Source: a bacterium (lineage in GTDB: Bacteria > Vulcanimicrobiota > Vulcanimicrobiia > Vulcanimicrobiales > Vulcanimicrobiaceae). Taken from it: a DNA stretch of 6,719 nucleotides. The DNA lies in the NCBI GenBank assembly GCA_021807065.1, contig JAKAPO010000133.1, positions 1 through 6,719 on the forward strand, read 5' to 3'. Below the pieces are notes generated by a model. The model saw nothing but the letters and a program-made list of their open reading frames with translations, searched no databases and was not told where the DNA came from. A program made the translations under genes and the position numbers. Shown in pieces: positions 1-6,110 of the stretch. Every line of letters begins with the position of its first letter. Positions within the stretch are counted from its first letter, which is position 1.

Positions 1-1230
1 CCGATCTGAGCCGCTGTCTTGTTGGCCGCCGCAAATCCAATACGGGAACCGGTTGTCGGCGGCGACGTGATACATCTGCCCCGTCGGTTGGCTGTACCAG
101 GAGCTCCACGTTCGCCCGCCGTCAAGCGAGATCGTTGCTCCCTGGTCGCTGCCGAGAATCATGTGACTGGGTCGCTCTGGGTTGATCCAGAGCGCATGGT
201 AATCGTCGCCGCCCGGCGCGCCCTTGATCGGCGTGAAGTGCGCGCCACCGTCGATCGAGCGATAGGTCGACGTGTTCGTCGCCCAGACCACGTTCGGGTC
301 GCGTGGATCGACCGAGAGCGAGGCCAGATCATCTCCGCGCTTGGCCAACTGCGGTTCGTGATTTACTCGTACGAAATGTTCGCCTGAGTCCTCGCTGCGG
401 TAGATCGCCGCGCCGGAGTGCGGCACGTCGACGTACGCGTACACGATGCTCGAGTTGCTCGGGGCGATCGCGATCTCTGCGCGGCCCGAACGAGCCGGAA
501 GACCGTTCGCTCGCCCCAGCGGCTGCCACGTCGTGCCGCCGTCGGTCGACTTGAAGACGCTGACCCCGGTAATCTGGAACGAGTCGCCGTTCGCCGTCTC
601 CCACGGGGACTGGCGCGCCGCCCACATGGTCGCGTAGACGGTGTTTGAATTGTTGGGATCGATGACGACGTCGTACGCGCCGGTGTTCTCGTTGACATAG
701 AGGACGCGTTCGAATGTCTCTCCTCCGTCTGTCGAACGGAAGAGACCCCGTTGCGTGTTCGGACCGTACGGATGGCCGAGCACCGCGACGAACAGACGCT
801 TCGGATCTCGCGGATCGACGGCGATCGTGGGAATCTGTTCGCCTTGGCGCAAACCGAGATGCCGCCACGTCCTTCCCCCATCGGTCGAGGCGTAGAAGCC
901 GTCGCCGACCGCCAGGTCGGGACGCTGCCTGCCCTCACCGCTCGCCACATAGATGACGTTCGGATCCGACGGGGCCACGGCGACCGCGCCGATCGAGCCG
1001 GTATCTTGCGAATCGAAGATCGGCGTCCACGTTCGTCCTGCATCTTCGGTTCGCCAGACACCACCGTTTGCGGCACCGATGTAAAAGACGTCGGGCTGCG
1101 CCGGCACTCCGGAGACGGTTTCGGTTCTGCCGCCGCGCAGCGGCCCAACGAAACGCCAATGAAGGTCCGGGATCGGCGCGGCACCGGTGAGCGCAATCAA
1201 AGCGCCCGCTACGACTACTCGAAGCAGCAT
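1..1230 (-). CDS. Secreted Asp-box (BNR/sortilin-like) beta-propeller protein, C-terminus beyond the window
   Basis: This reading frame has no stop for 410 codons and leaves the window at base 1, so only the N-terminal part is seen. It starts at an ATG at 1230 preceded by an in-frame TAG at 1242-1240. No Shine-Dalgarno sequence is obvious. Residues 1-20 form a Sec-type signal peptide (MLLRVVVAGALIALTGAAP) with likely cleavage near TGA/A or GAA/P. The mature part carries seven Asp-box motifs (S-x-D-x-G-x-x-W/F) near residues 60, 115, 166, 228, 279, 325 and 368, for example STDGGRTW and SLDGGRTW. They alternate with the VDPRDPxxL- and APSxxxxVY-type strands usual in this family. It ends at a GGQQDSGS motif typical of large bacterial proteins annotated as glycosyl hydrolase, VPS10/sortilin or BNR repeat, often about 1000 residues long. 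The fold is probably one or two beta-propellers, exported from the cytoplasm. Enzymatic activity cannot be claimed: the family name 'glycosyl hydrolase' is largely inherited from GH74-like repeat similarity. It lies 58 bases downstream of the ykgJ-like gene on the same strand and may be co-transcribed with it. Confidence 0.88.
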   Translation of the reverse strand, partial: MLLRVVVAGALIALTGAAPIPDLHWRFVGPLRGGRTETVSGVPAQPDVFYIGAANGGVWRTEDAGRTWTPIFDSQDTGSIGAVAVAPSDPNVIYVASGEGRQRPDLAVGDGFYASTDGGRTWRHLGLRQGEQIPTIAVDPRDPKRLFVAVLGHPYGPNTQRGLFRSTDGGETFERVLYVNENTGAYDVVIDPNNSNTVYATMWAARQSPWETANGDSFQITGVSVFKSTDGGTTWQPLGRANGLPARSGRAEIAIAPSNSSIVYAYVDVPHSGAAIYRSEDSGEHFVRVNHEPQLAKRGDDLASLSVDPRDPNVVWATNTSTYRSIDGGAHFTPIKGAPGGDDYHALWINPERPSHMILGSDQGATISLDGGRTWSSWYSQPTGQMYHVAADNRFPYWICGGQQDSGSDR

Positions 1231-1259
1231 TCGCGACAGCTACGACGCAAGGGCCCCGT

Positions 1260-1281
1260 TGTCATCCCGAGCGTAGCTAGC
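1260..1281 (+). repeat. Dispersed intergenic repeat, copy 1
   Basis: TGTCATCCCGAGCG followed by TAGCTAGC. This shares 13-14 bases with the copies at 1992 and 6094 in the same orientation, then diverges. It sits between the end of the ykgJ-like gene and the start of the secreted Asp-box gene. I infer a short mobile or spreading intergenic element; similar GTCATCCCGAGCG-type repeats are, from memory, abundant between genes in several uncultured bacterial phyla. Confidence 0.65.
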
Positions 1282-1292
1282 AGAACAGCTAC
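1273..1292. other. Small inverted repeat at the ykgJ stop codon
   Basis: GTAGCT (1273-1278) and AGCTAC (1287-1292) pair perfectly around an 8-base loop, and the right arm contains the TAG stop of the ykgJ-like gene. It begins within repeat copy 1. No T-tract follows on the minus strand, so it is at most a weak processing or termination structure. Confidence 0.3.
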
Positions 1293-1963
1293 CGGTGTCG
1301 TTTGCTGCGTCTGTGCTTAGGCCGAAATGGCGGCCCCACTTTGAAACGCCGTCCGTGCGAAAGCGTCGTGTCAACGTCGTGACAGCCGATCGGCGTGAAT
1401 TCGCGGCAGTCATTTGGCCGCGCCGGATATATTCCGCAGTAGTACCGCCCGCTGCGATCTCCCATCAAGAAGATGCATTGATCTGCGACGTCGTCCCCGA
1501 TCTTACGCAGCCAACCGACGTAGTACCCGTCGGCCGATTTGCGCGGCACGACGTACTGCCGCAGGGCTTGGCCGTACGAGATGCCTAGATGGTCCGCGAT
1601 GCGCTCAACGTCGGCTCTGCTCACGAACGGCTCGTAGCCGCTGCAACATTCCGCGCAGCCCGGCGGGCACGTGATGTTCTCCGGAACGTCCTTGAGATGT
1701 CTGCGCGCCAGATCTATGACTCCGGCGACCGCAGCGACGAACTCCGGATCGTCGTTGTACTTGTAGATCCATTCGTTCTTCGTAATTTCGTTGACGTTGT
1801 AGAAGCGAGTCGTCTTCTCGTTGTATTCGATCGTGACGTGTTCTTCGTCGATTTCTATCTTGGTGACGTGCTCCATCGGACGCGCGTCGAGCAACTCCGG
1901 ATGGGTTGGCTGACCCGTGCGCCGGGTGTAGTTGCGTAGAGAAATTAGGTCTATCGTTTCCAC
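1289..1963 (-). CDS. YkgJ-family (CxxxCxxCC) cysteine-cluster protein
   Basis: This encodes 224 residues ending in TAG (1291-1289). The central and C-terminal part shows the hallmark of the YkgJ / putative zinc- or iron-chelating domain family. It has C99-x3-C103-x2-C106-C107, followed by C163 (DQCIFL), C176 (YYCGIYPARP), C186 (NDCREF) and C194 (IGC). These eight cysteines probably bind a metal or Fe-S cluster; the true ligand and function of the family are unsettled. Residues 1-95 precede the cluster and are unusually long for this family. Residues 34-60 look like beta strands (KIEIDEEHVTIEYNEKTTRF) and residues 73-90 like a helix. The C-terminus is very basic (PKHRRSKRHR). The GTG at 1963 was chosen because GAAGAG sits 7 bases upstream; the next ATG is Met30. 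The frame is open back to a TGA at 1996-1994 with no better start. The protein is probably cytoplasmic, since no signal peptide is seen. A dispersed repeat lies on each side of the gene. Confidence 0.85.
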   Translation of the reverse strand: METIDLISLRNYTRRTGQPTHPELLDARPMEHVTKIEIDEEHVTIEYNEKTTRFYNVNEITKNEWIYKYNDDPEFVAAVAGVIDLARRHLKDVPENITCPPGCAECCSGYEPFVSRADVERIADHLGISYGQALRQYVVPRKSADGYYVGWLRKIGDDVADQCIFLMGDRSGRYYCGIYPARPNDCREFTPIGCHDVDTTLSHGRRFKVGPPFRPKHRRSKRHR

Positions 1964-1970
1964 GCGTCGG

Positions 1971-1976
1971 CTCTTC
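1971..1976 (-). promoter_or_regulatory. Ribosome binding site of the ykgJ-like gene
   Basis: GAAGAG on the minus strand lies 7 bases before the GTG at 1963. It supports that start over the internal ATG at codon 30. Confidence 0.5.
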
Positions 1977-1991
1977 GCGGAATATGCGTTC

Positions 1992-2024
1992 TGTCATCCC
2001 GAGCGAGCGAAGCGCGCAGGGACC
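1992..2024 (+). repeat. Dispersed intergenic repeat, copy 2
   Basis: TGTCATCCCGAGCG followed by AGCGAAGCGCGCAGGGACC. It lies in the 111-base divergent gap between the ykgJ-like gene and the sugar kinase, 29 bases upstream of the ykgJ start. It is the longest-looking copy, with the AGCGAAGCG continuation also found in part in copy 3 (AGCGAAG). Its right edge is a guess. Confidence 0.65.
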
Positions 2025-2060
2025 GAGCTACGAGGGAAGCGGAATCAGAACTCGAGCGCG

Positions 2061-2066
2061 AAGAGA
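2061..2066 (+). promoter_or_regulatory. Ribosome binding site of the sugar kinase
   Basis: AAGAGA lies 8 bases before the ATG at 2075. It is a partial Shine-Dalgarno match, similar in form to the one before the ykgJ-like gene. Confidence 0.45.
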
Positions 2067-2074
2067 AACCAACC

Positions 2075-3025
2075 ATGCGATATGCAATCGGCGTCGATCT
2101 CGGCGGCTCGCACGTGACCGCGGGCATCATCGGCGAGGACGGTTCGATCAACGGGCAGCACGAACTGGATTTGAGCGATCTCGCCTTTCCGGCGGTGCTC
2201 GAGGCCTTGGTGAGCGTCATCGGCAAGGCGCTCACCGATTCGGGAAAGGCCGTAGCGATCGGTATCGGTTCGCCCGGCAATATCGATCACGACGACGGCG
2301 TCGTGCGCTACAGCCCGAATTTCGGTTGGGAGAACGCGCCGCTCGGTTCCACGCTCGCCAAGCGCTTCGACGTTCCGGTAAAAGTCGGGAACGATGCGCG
2401 ATGCGCAACGCTGGGCGAATACGCGTTCGGCACGGGAAGCGGAACGAAGGATTTCGTTCTGTTGACGCTCGGCACCGGAATCGGCGGCGGCATCGTCGCT
2501 GGCGGGGAGTTGCTGCTCGGCAACGACTTCGGAGCCGGCGAAATCGGCCATCACCAAATCAGGCCGACCGACGGTTTCATCTGCGGTTGCGGGAAGATCG
2601 GCTGCTTTGAGGCTCAGGCGTCGGGGATGGGCTTGATCCGCCACGCCGCAGCCGTTGCTGCGTCGTTTCCAAAGAGCACGTTGCTCTCCATGCCGCCGGA
2701 GAAGCTCGGCTCGAAAAAGATCCGTAAGGCGGCGCAAGCCGGCAACGCGCACGCACTTGCCGCCTGGAAGAACTACGCGTCGGATCTCGCGCTCGGTCTA
2801 GCAAACATCGTAGCGTTCGTGAATCCGCAGCGCATCGCGCTCGGCGGCGGCGTTTCGACGGCTGGAGAGTTCATGCTCGACGCGGTGCGCGCACGCGTAG
2901 ACGAGCTGACGACGATGGTTCCACGTGGCAGAACGGAGATCGCTGTTGCAAAACTCGGCAACGATGCGGGCCAGGTCGGTGCGGCGCTCATGGCCTTCCG
3001 CGGACGCCTGTCCGCGAGGCCTTAG
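2075..3025 (+). CDS. ROK-family sugar kinase, probably glucokinase
   Basis: The 316-residue length is normal for a ROK (repressor, ORF, kinase) sugar kinase without the DNA-binding N-terminus of ROK repressors. Visible motifs in order are: the N-terminal phosphate loop GVDLGGSHVTAG (residues 6-17, with Ser where Thr is usual in DxGGT); IGIGSPGNID (62-71); the catalytic Asp in GNDARCATLGE (D107); the second phosphate motif LGTGIGGGIV (132-141); the sugar-contact and zinc-site motif GEIGHH (155-160); the ROK signature CGCGKIGCFE (C170, C172, C177, E179), whose cysteines bind structural zinc with the upstream His; and an adenosine motif ALGGGVSTA (255-263). The predicted reaction is ATP-dependent 6-phosphorylation of glucose in the cytoplasm (EC 2.7.1.2). 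N-acetylglucosamine, N-acetylmannosamine or fructose kinase cannot be excluded from sequence alone. The ATG at 2075 is preceded by AAGAGA about 8 bases upstream. The gene ends in TAG, overlapping the stop of the convergent glycosyltransferase gene. Confidence 0.92.
   Translation: MRYAIGVDLGGSHVTAGIIGEDGSINGQHELDLSDLAFPAVLEALVSVIGKALTDSGKAVAIGIGSPGNIDHDDGVVRYSPNFGWENAPLGSTLAKRFDVPVKVGNDARCATLGEYAFGTGSGTKDFVLLTLGTGIGGGIVAGGELLLGNDFGAGEIGHHQIRPTDGFICGCGKIGCFEAQASGMGLIRHAAAVAASFPKSTLLSMPPEKLGSKKIRKAAQAGNAHALAAWKNYASDLALGLANIVAFVNPQRIALGGGVSTAGEFMLDAVRARVDELTTMVPRGRTEIAVAKLGNDAGQVGAALMAFRGRLSARP
2992..3021. terminator. Stem-loop at the convergent sugar kinase/glycosyltransferase ends
   Basis: CGCGGAC (2999-3005), loop GCCT, GTCCGCG (3010-3016) is a perfect 7-bp stem. 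It is extended outward by GGCCT (2992-2996) pairing with AGGCC (3017-3021), with a 2-base bulge (TC) on the left. The structure is nearly symmetric, so it forms in transcripts from either strand, right at the two overlapping stop codons. There is no T-tract after it in either direction, so factor-independent termination is uncertain. It could instead stabilise 3' ends. Most of it lies inside the kinase coding sequence. Confidence 0.45.
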
Positions 3026-4173
3026 ACCACCGCTTTGAAGCGGGCGGCGCCTTCGTTTGCAACGCGCGCGATGAGGGCGGCAATTTGCCGCGAGCTTCGC
3101 TTCGGCGCAACCATTGCTTGGTTGCGGCGAATCTGCGCGAGGCGTTCCGGATTGCGAATGAGATTGCGCACGGCGCGGACGACCTCGGCGGAGCCATGCA
3201 GCGCGACCGCACCCAAATCGTTGCGACGGACGAAATCGACGTTTCCGCGCTCTTGTCCGGGAACGTAATCGTATACGACCACGGGCAGTTGCGCGGCGTT
3301 TGCCTCGGCCAGCGTTCCCGGGCCGGCTTTGGTAACGAGAAGATCGGCGGCATGCATGAATTCGGGGATCTTGTCACTGAATCCCAAAACCTGCGTCGGG
3401 GTCGGCAGCACGCGTGCGGCGTCTTCGAGCCTCCGCCGCAGCGTCTCGTTTCGCCCACAGATGACCAGAAGGTAGATAGGTAAGCGCGCGCGTGCAAGTG
3501 ACAACGCGGTGGAGAGAAGTTTGCCGCCGCCTTCTCCGCCGGCCATGAGCATGACGACGAACTGAGCGAGCGGCAATCCCAGTTGCCGGCGTAACTCTTC
3601 TTTCGTGCCGCTCACGTCGTCGAACTTCGGGTGGATCGGATGACCCAAAAGGTGCAGACGCGATGGAGGAATACCTCGCGACCATGCGCGCTCGTAGACT
3701 TCGCGCGCGGGAACCGCAACGGCGTCAGCCTGTGGAACGAGCCAAGACACGTGGACCTTTCCGAGATCGGTGATAACGGTCACGATCGGTACGTCGTCCA
3801 TCTGTGCGTCGGCGCGCGCGCGCAGCGCTGCGTGGTTGAGCAACGGATGCACCGAGACGATGACGTCGGGCCGATAGCTGAGAAAGAGATCGCGCAATCG
3901 TTCGCGGTAGAGCGGTTCGCAGAAACGGACGAGGGCGCGATAGCGGCGCAATCCGTTCGTCGCGTAATAGAGCGCGCCGTAGACGGGCGGTGCGTAGCGC
4001 AGCGCCATGCTGTAACCACGGCCGAGCTGCGTCAGCGGGAAGGAGCAGTGCGCCGCGACGTCTTCGATGCGGTATTCGAACCCGAGTTCTTCGAGGGCGG
4101 CTGCTATGGCATTGGCTGCGCTGCGGTGACCACCGCCGGTATCGGAGATGAGCAAGAGCGCGCGTCTGTGCAC
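3022..4173 (-). CDS. MGDG-synthase/UgtP-like glycosyltransferase (GT28 family)
   Basis: The 383 residues closely match the usual length of bacterial processive diacylglycerol glucosyltransferases such as UgtP. The N-terminal MGDG-synthase domain (about residues 5-180) has the signature SDTGGGHRSAA (10-20), then VSVHPLLNHAAL (107-117), the TDLGKVHVSW motif (135-144) and GHPIHPKF (177-184). The C-terminal nucleotide-sugar domain (about 200-370) has the glycine-rich loop LMAGGEGGGKL (209-219), the donor-binding KAGPGTLAEA (282-291) and GQERGN (306-311). It has no transmembrane helix and is probably a peripheral membrane enzyme that adds hexose from UDP-sugar to diacylglycerol, giving mono- or diglycosyl lipids. 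MurG-like transfer to another lipid acceptor is a weaker alternative. The start is a GTG at 4173: an in-frame TAA lies at 4185-4183 and no other start fits between. No Shine-Dalgarno sequence is evident. It is divergent from the lipoprotein gene (56-base gap) and convergent with the sugar kinase. Confidence 0.88.
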   Translation of the reverse strand: MHRRALLLISDTGGGHRSAANAIAAALEELGFEYRIEDVAAHCSFPLTQLGRGYSMALRYAPPVYGALYYATNGLRRYRALVRFCEPLYRERLRDLFLSYRPDVIVSVHPLLNHAALRARADAQMDDVPIVTVITDLGKVHVSWLVPQADAVAVPAREVYERAWSRGIPPSRLHLLGHPIHPKFDDVSGTKEELRRQLGLPLAQFVVMLMAGGEGGGKLLSTALSLARARLPIYLLVICGRNETLRRRLEDAARVLPTPTQVLGFSDKIPEFMHAADLLVTKAGPGTLAEANAAQLPVVVYDYVPGQERGNVDFVRRNDLGAVALHGSAEVVRAVRNLIRNPERLAQIRRNQAMVAPKRSSRQIAALIARVANEGAARFKAVV

Positions 4174-4192
4174 GCAGATGACTTACGCGACG

Positions 4193-4208
4193 GCAGGGGG
4201 AACCCTGC
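4193..4208. other. Hairpin in the divergent glycosyltransferase/lipoprotein gap
   Basis: GCAGGG (4193-4198) and CCCTGC (4203-4208) form a perfect 6-bp stem closed by GGAA, a GNRA-type tetraloop in plus-strand RNA. It is in the middle of the 56-base region between the two divergent starts (4173 and 4230), where both promoters or leader regions must lie. It could be an operator half-site pair or a short leader hairpin. I cannot tell which, and chance is possible. Confidence 0.3.
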
Positions 4209-4229
4209 GGCCGGCCCGAAGCGCGTGCC

Positions 4230-4688
4230 ATGAGCGTGCTCTGGTATCGTGTCCCTCTCATATTGGCCGCCGCTTGCGTGCTCTTCGCGTGCTCGAGCCC
4301 CACGCAGTCGGTCACCTTCAAGCCGCCGGCCGGCTGGGAAGCATCGCCCAGTCTCTTTGGTTTTCAGGCGTGGCATCCGAGCGATAACAAACAGACTCTG
4401 GTTCTTTTCAGATTTCCGGTGGCGGCGAACGTGAATCAGGCTTTGTCGCAATCCAACTTTCGGCAGTTCAACGCCAATACGCGCCAACGAATCAAGATCT
4501 GCGGAAATCAACCGGCGGTTTTCCTCTCCGGAACCGGAACGGGTTCTCAGGGCGATCAGAACGTCGAGATGATCATAACGACGGTAAAAGGCGCGACCTA
4601 CATGGCAATCTATGCGCGCGATCGTGGCCTGCATCCGAATTCGCAAGCCGAGACCGCCATCCGCTCGCTCTGCCCAAAGCCCTCCTGA
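4230..4688 (+). CDS. Small putative lipoprotein of unknown function
   Basis: This encodes 152 residues starting with ATG at 4230 and ending with TGA. I do not recognise a named family. Residues 1-20 form a signal peptide with a lipobox-like LFA-C21, so Cys21 is probably lipidated after signal peptidase II cleavage. Phe at -2 is not the most usual residue there, so this is likely rather than certain. The mature part opens with VTFKPPAGWE, an opening seen in small exported beta-rich domains of the PsbP/DUF1795 kind. It continues with strands (TLVLFRFP, VEMIITTV, ATYMAIYAR). Two further cysteines, C91 (KICG) and C148 (SLCPK), could form a disulfide outside the cytoplasm. Codon use resembles that of the neighbouring genes. 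The permease reading frame opens right after this stop codon and in the same frame, which suggests co-transcription. Only a weak GAAGCG precedes the start. The function is unknown. Confidence 0.78.
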   Translation: MSVLWYRVPLILAAACVLFACSSPTQSVTFKPPAGWEASPSLFGFQAWHPSDNKQTLVLFRFPVAANVNQALSQSNFRQFNANTRQRIKICGNQPAVFLSGTGTGSQGDQNVEMIITTVKGATYMAIYARDRGLHPNSQAETAIRSLCPKPS

Positions 4689-4694
4689 TCTACC

Positions 4695-6110
4695 ATTAAT
4701 CTGTCGGTACTGCGGTCGCTGTTTGCGAGGCAGCCGCTTTCATGGACGCTTCCACCTAAAGGTAACGGGCCGAAGCTGCGTCGTGCGCTGCGCTGGCCCG
4801 CACTCACGGCGATCGGCTTGGGAACGATGCTCGGCGGAATCTTCCCGACGATTGGTGCGGGTGCACATGCCGCCGGCCCTGCGGTCATCCTCGCCTACGT
4901 CCTCTCAGGATTGGTCAGCCTCTGCGTTGCGCTCTGCTACGCGGAGTTCGCTTCGATGGTTCCGGTTGCGGGAAGTGCGTACACGTACGCGTACGCGACG
5001 CTCGGCGAATTCGTTGCGTGGGTCATAGGCTGGGACTTGATCTTGGAGTACGGGCTTTCCGTGGCACCAACCGCTTCTTCGTGGTCGGATTACTTGCAGC
5101 ACCTGCTCGCGACCGGCGGCATAAGGCTGCCTGCATGGGCGCAGACCGCGCATCTCGCAGGCGCGCATACGCAGATCGATCTCTCCGCCGCGCTGGTGAC
5201 GCTGGCCATCACGGTCTTGGTTGCCATCGGCATTCGCGAATCAGCCGGGGCGAACGCGGCGCTCGTGCTCTTCCAGATCGCGACGATGATCGTGTTCGTC
5301 ATCGCGGTGGCCCATGCCGTCCATCCCGCGAACTTGCGGCCGTTCGCACCGAACGGCTGGCACGGCATCCTTGCGAGCACCGCACTCGTCTTTTACGCGT
5401 ACATCGGCTTCGATACCGTCACCGTCGCATCCGAGGAAGCGCATAGGCCCGAACGCGACGTTCCGATCGGAATACTGCTCGCGCTCGTCATCGGCGGTCT
5501 CTTCTACGTTGCGCTGACCGTTGGCACGGTCGGTGCACTCGCATACACGAAACTCTCCGATGGCGCGGCGATGCTCGACGCCACGCGTGCAGCCGGTGCA
5601 AGCAGAGTTGTGTACTGGCTCGTGGCCGCCGGAGGCATCGCCGGAAACACGACCGTCATGATCACTTCGCTGCTGGGACAGATCCGTATTTTCTACGTGA
5701 TGGCGCGCGATCGCATGCTGCCGCCGCGCGTGGCGCGCATCCATCCGATCTTCCGCACGCCTGCCGAGATGACGCTCGTCACCGGCATCGTCGTTGCGAT
5801 TCTCGCGGCGGTTCTCCCACTCGCCGACTTGCTCGATTTCGTCAATATCGGAACGCTTACGGCGTTCGCGATCGTGTGCGGCGGCGTGCTCGTTCTGCGC
5901 ATCGTCGAACCGGCGGCTCCGCGTCCCTTCCGCGCGCCGCTCCTGCCGCTGTTTGCCGTTCCCGGAGCGCTCGGCTGCCTCTACCTCATCTCCGGCCTGT
6001 CGCTGCCCACGTGGTTGCGCTTCGTAGCTTGGTTCCTGGCGGGCATGCTCGTCTACGCGCTCTACGGCTTCAGGAAATCGAAGCTTCGCAATTTGTCACC
6101 CCGAGCGTAG
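4695..6110 (+). CDS. APC-family amino acid permease (YfnA/CAT-like), start codon uncertain
   Basis: This is a 12-helix amino acid/polyamine/organocation (APC) transporter, probably proton-coupled amino acid uptake across the cytoplasmic membrane. Diagnostic segments are GLGTMLGGIFPTIG in TM1, the AGPAVIL and LCYAEFASMVPVAGSAYTYAYATLGEF regions of TM2-3 (about codons 4884-5011), GWDLILEYG, the TM6 motif FYAYIGFDTVTVASEEAHRP (5390-5449), the loop GQIRIFYVMARDRMLP (5677-5724), HPIFRTP and VNIGTLTAFAIVCGGVLVLR. Substrate is not readable from sequence; YfnA/CAT relatives move small neutral or cationic amino acids. Start: the first canonical in-frame start, TTG at 4818, would cut TM1 in half. The frame is open from the lipoprotein stop (4688), and the translation between shows the family's usual N-terminus (LRSLFARQPL, then GPKLRRALRWPALTAIG). 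I therefore place the start near ATT 4695 or CTG 4701/4710, giving about 466-471 residues. The last residues, LSPRA, and the stop come from a dispersed repeat. Confidence 0.87.
   Translation: MNLSVLRSLFARQPLSWTLPPKGNGPKLRRALRWPALTAIGLGTMLGGIFPTIGAGAHAAGPAVILAYVLSGLVSLCVALCYAEFASMVPVAGSAYTYAYATLGEFVAWVIGWDLILEYGLSVAPTASSWSDYLQHLLATGGIRLPAWAQTAHLAGAHTQIDLSAALVTLAITVLVAIGIRESAGANAALVLFQIATMIVFVIAVAHAVHPANLRPFAPNGWHGILASTALVFYAYIGFDTVTVASEEAHRPERDVPIGILLALVIGGLFYVALTVGTVGALAYTKLSDGAAMLDATRAAGASRVVYWLVAAGGIAGNTTVMITSLLGQIRIFYVMARDRMLPPRVARIHPIFRTPAEMTLVTGIVVAILAAVLPLADLLDFVNIGTLTAFAIVCGGVLVLRIVEPAAPRPFRAPLLPLFAVPGALGCLYLISGLSLPTWLRFVAWFLAGMLVYALYGFRKSKLRNLSPRA

Noticed and set aside
303..1320. Several open frames on the plus strand and in other minus frames over the Asp-box gene
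   Set aside because: They encode arginine-rich low-complexity sequence without motifs, as expected from shadow frames of a GC-rich gene.
1964..2074. Sigma-70 promoter elements (GCATATTCC on the minus strand, ATGACA upstream)
   Set aside because: The spacing between the two boxes is only about 5 bases, and the ATGACA belongs to the repeat.
4104..4646. A 180-codon open frame antisense to the lipoprotein
   Set aside because: It has no recognisable motif and overlaps both the lipoprotein and the glycosyltransferase start. The plus-strand frame has a signal peptide and coherent hydrophobic pattern.
4727..4760. ATG at 4742 with GAGG upstream as permease start, joined by a +1 frameshift at ACC-TAA
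   Set aside because: The conserved LRSLFARQPL segment lies upstream of 4742 in the permease frame, so the real start must be earlier. ACC to CCT re-pairing is also poor for a programmed shift.
4686..4820. Read-through of the lipoprotein TGA to make a lipoprotein-permease fusion, since both are in the same frame
   Set aside because: The lipoprotein ends cleanly and the permease needs a cytoplasmic N-terminus, whereas the lipoprotein is exported. The shared frame is a one-in-three coincidence.
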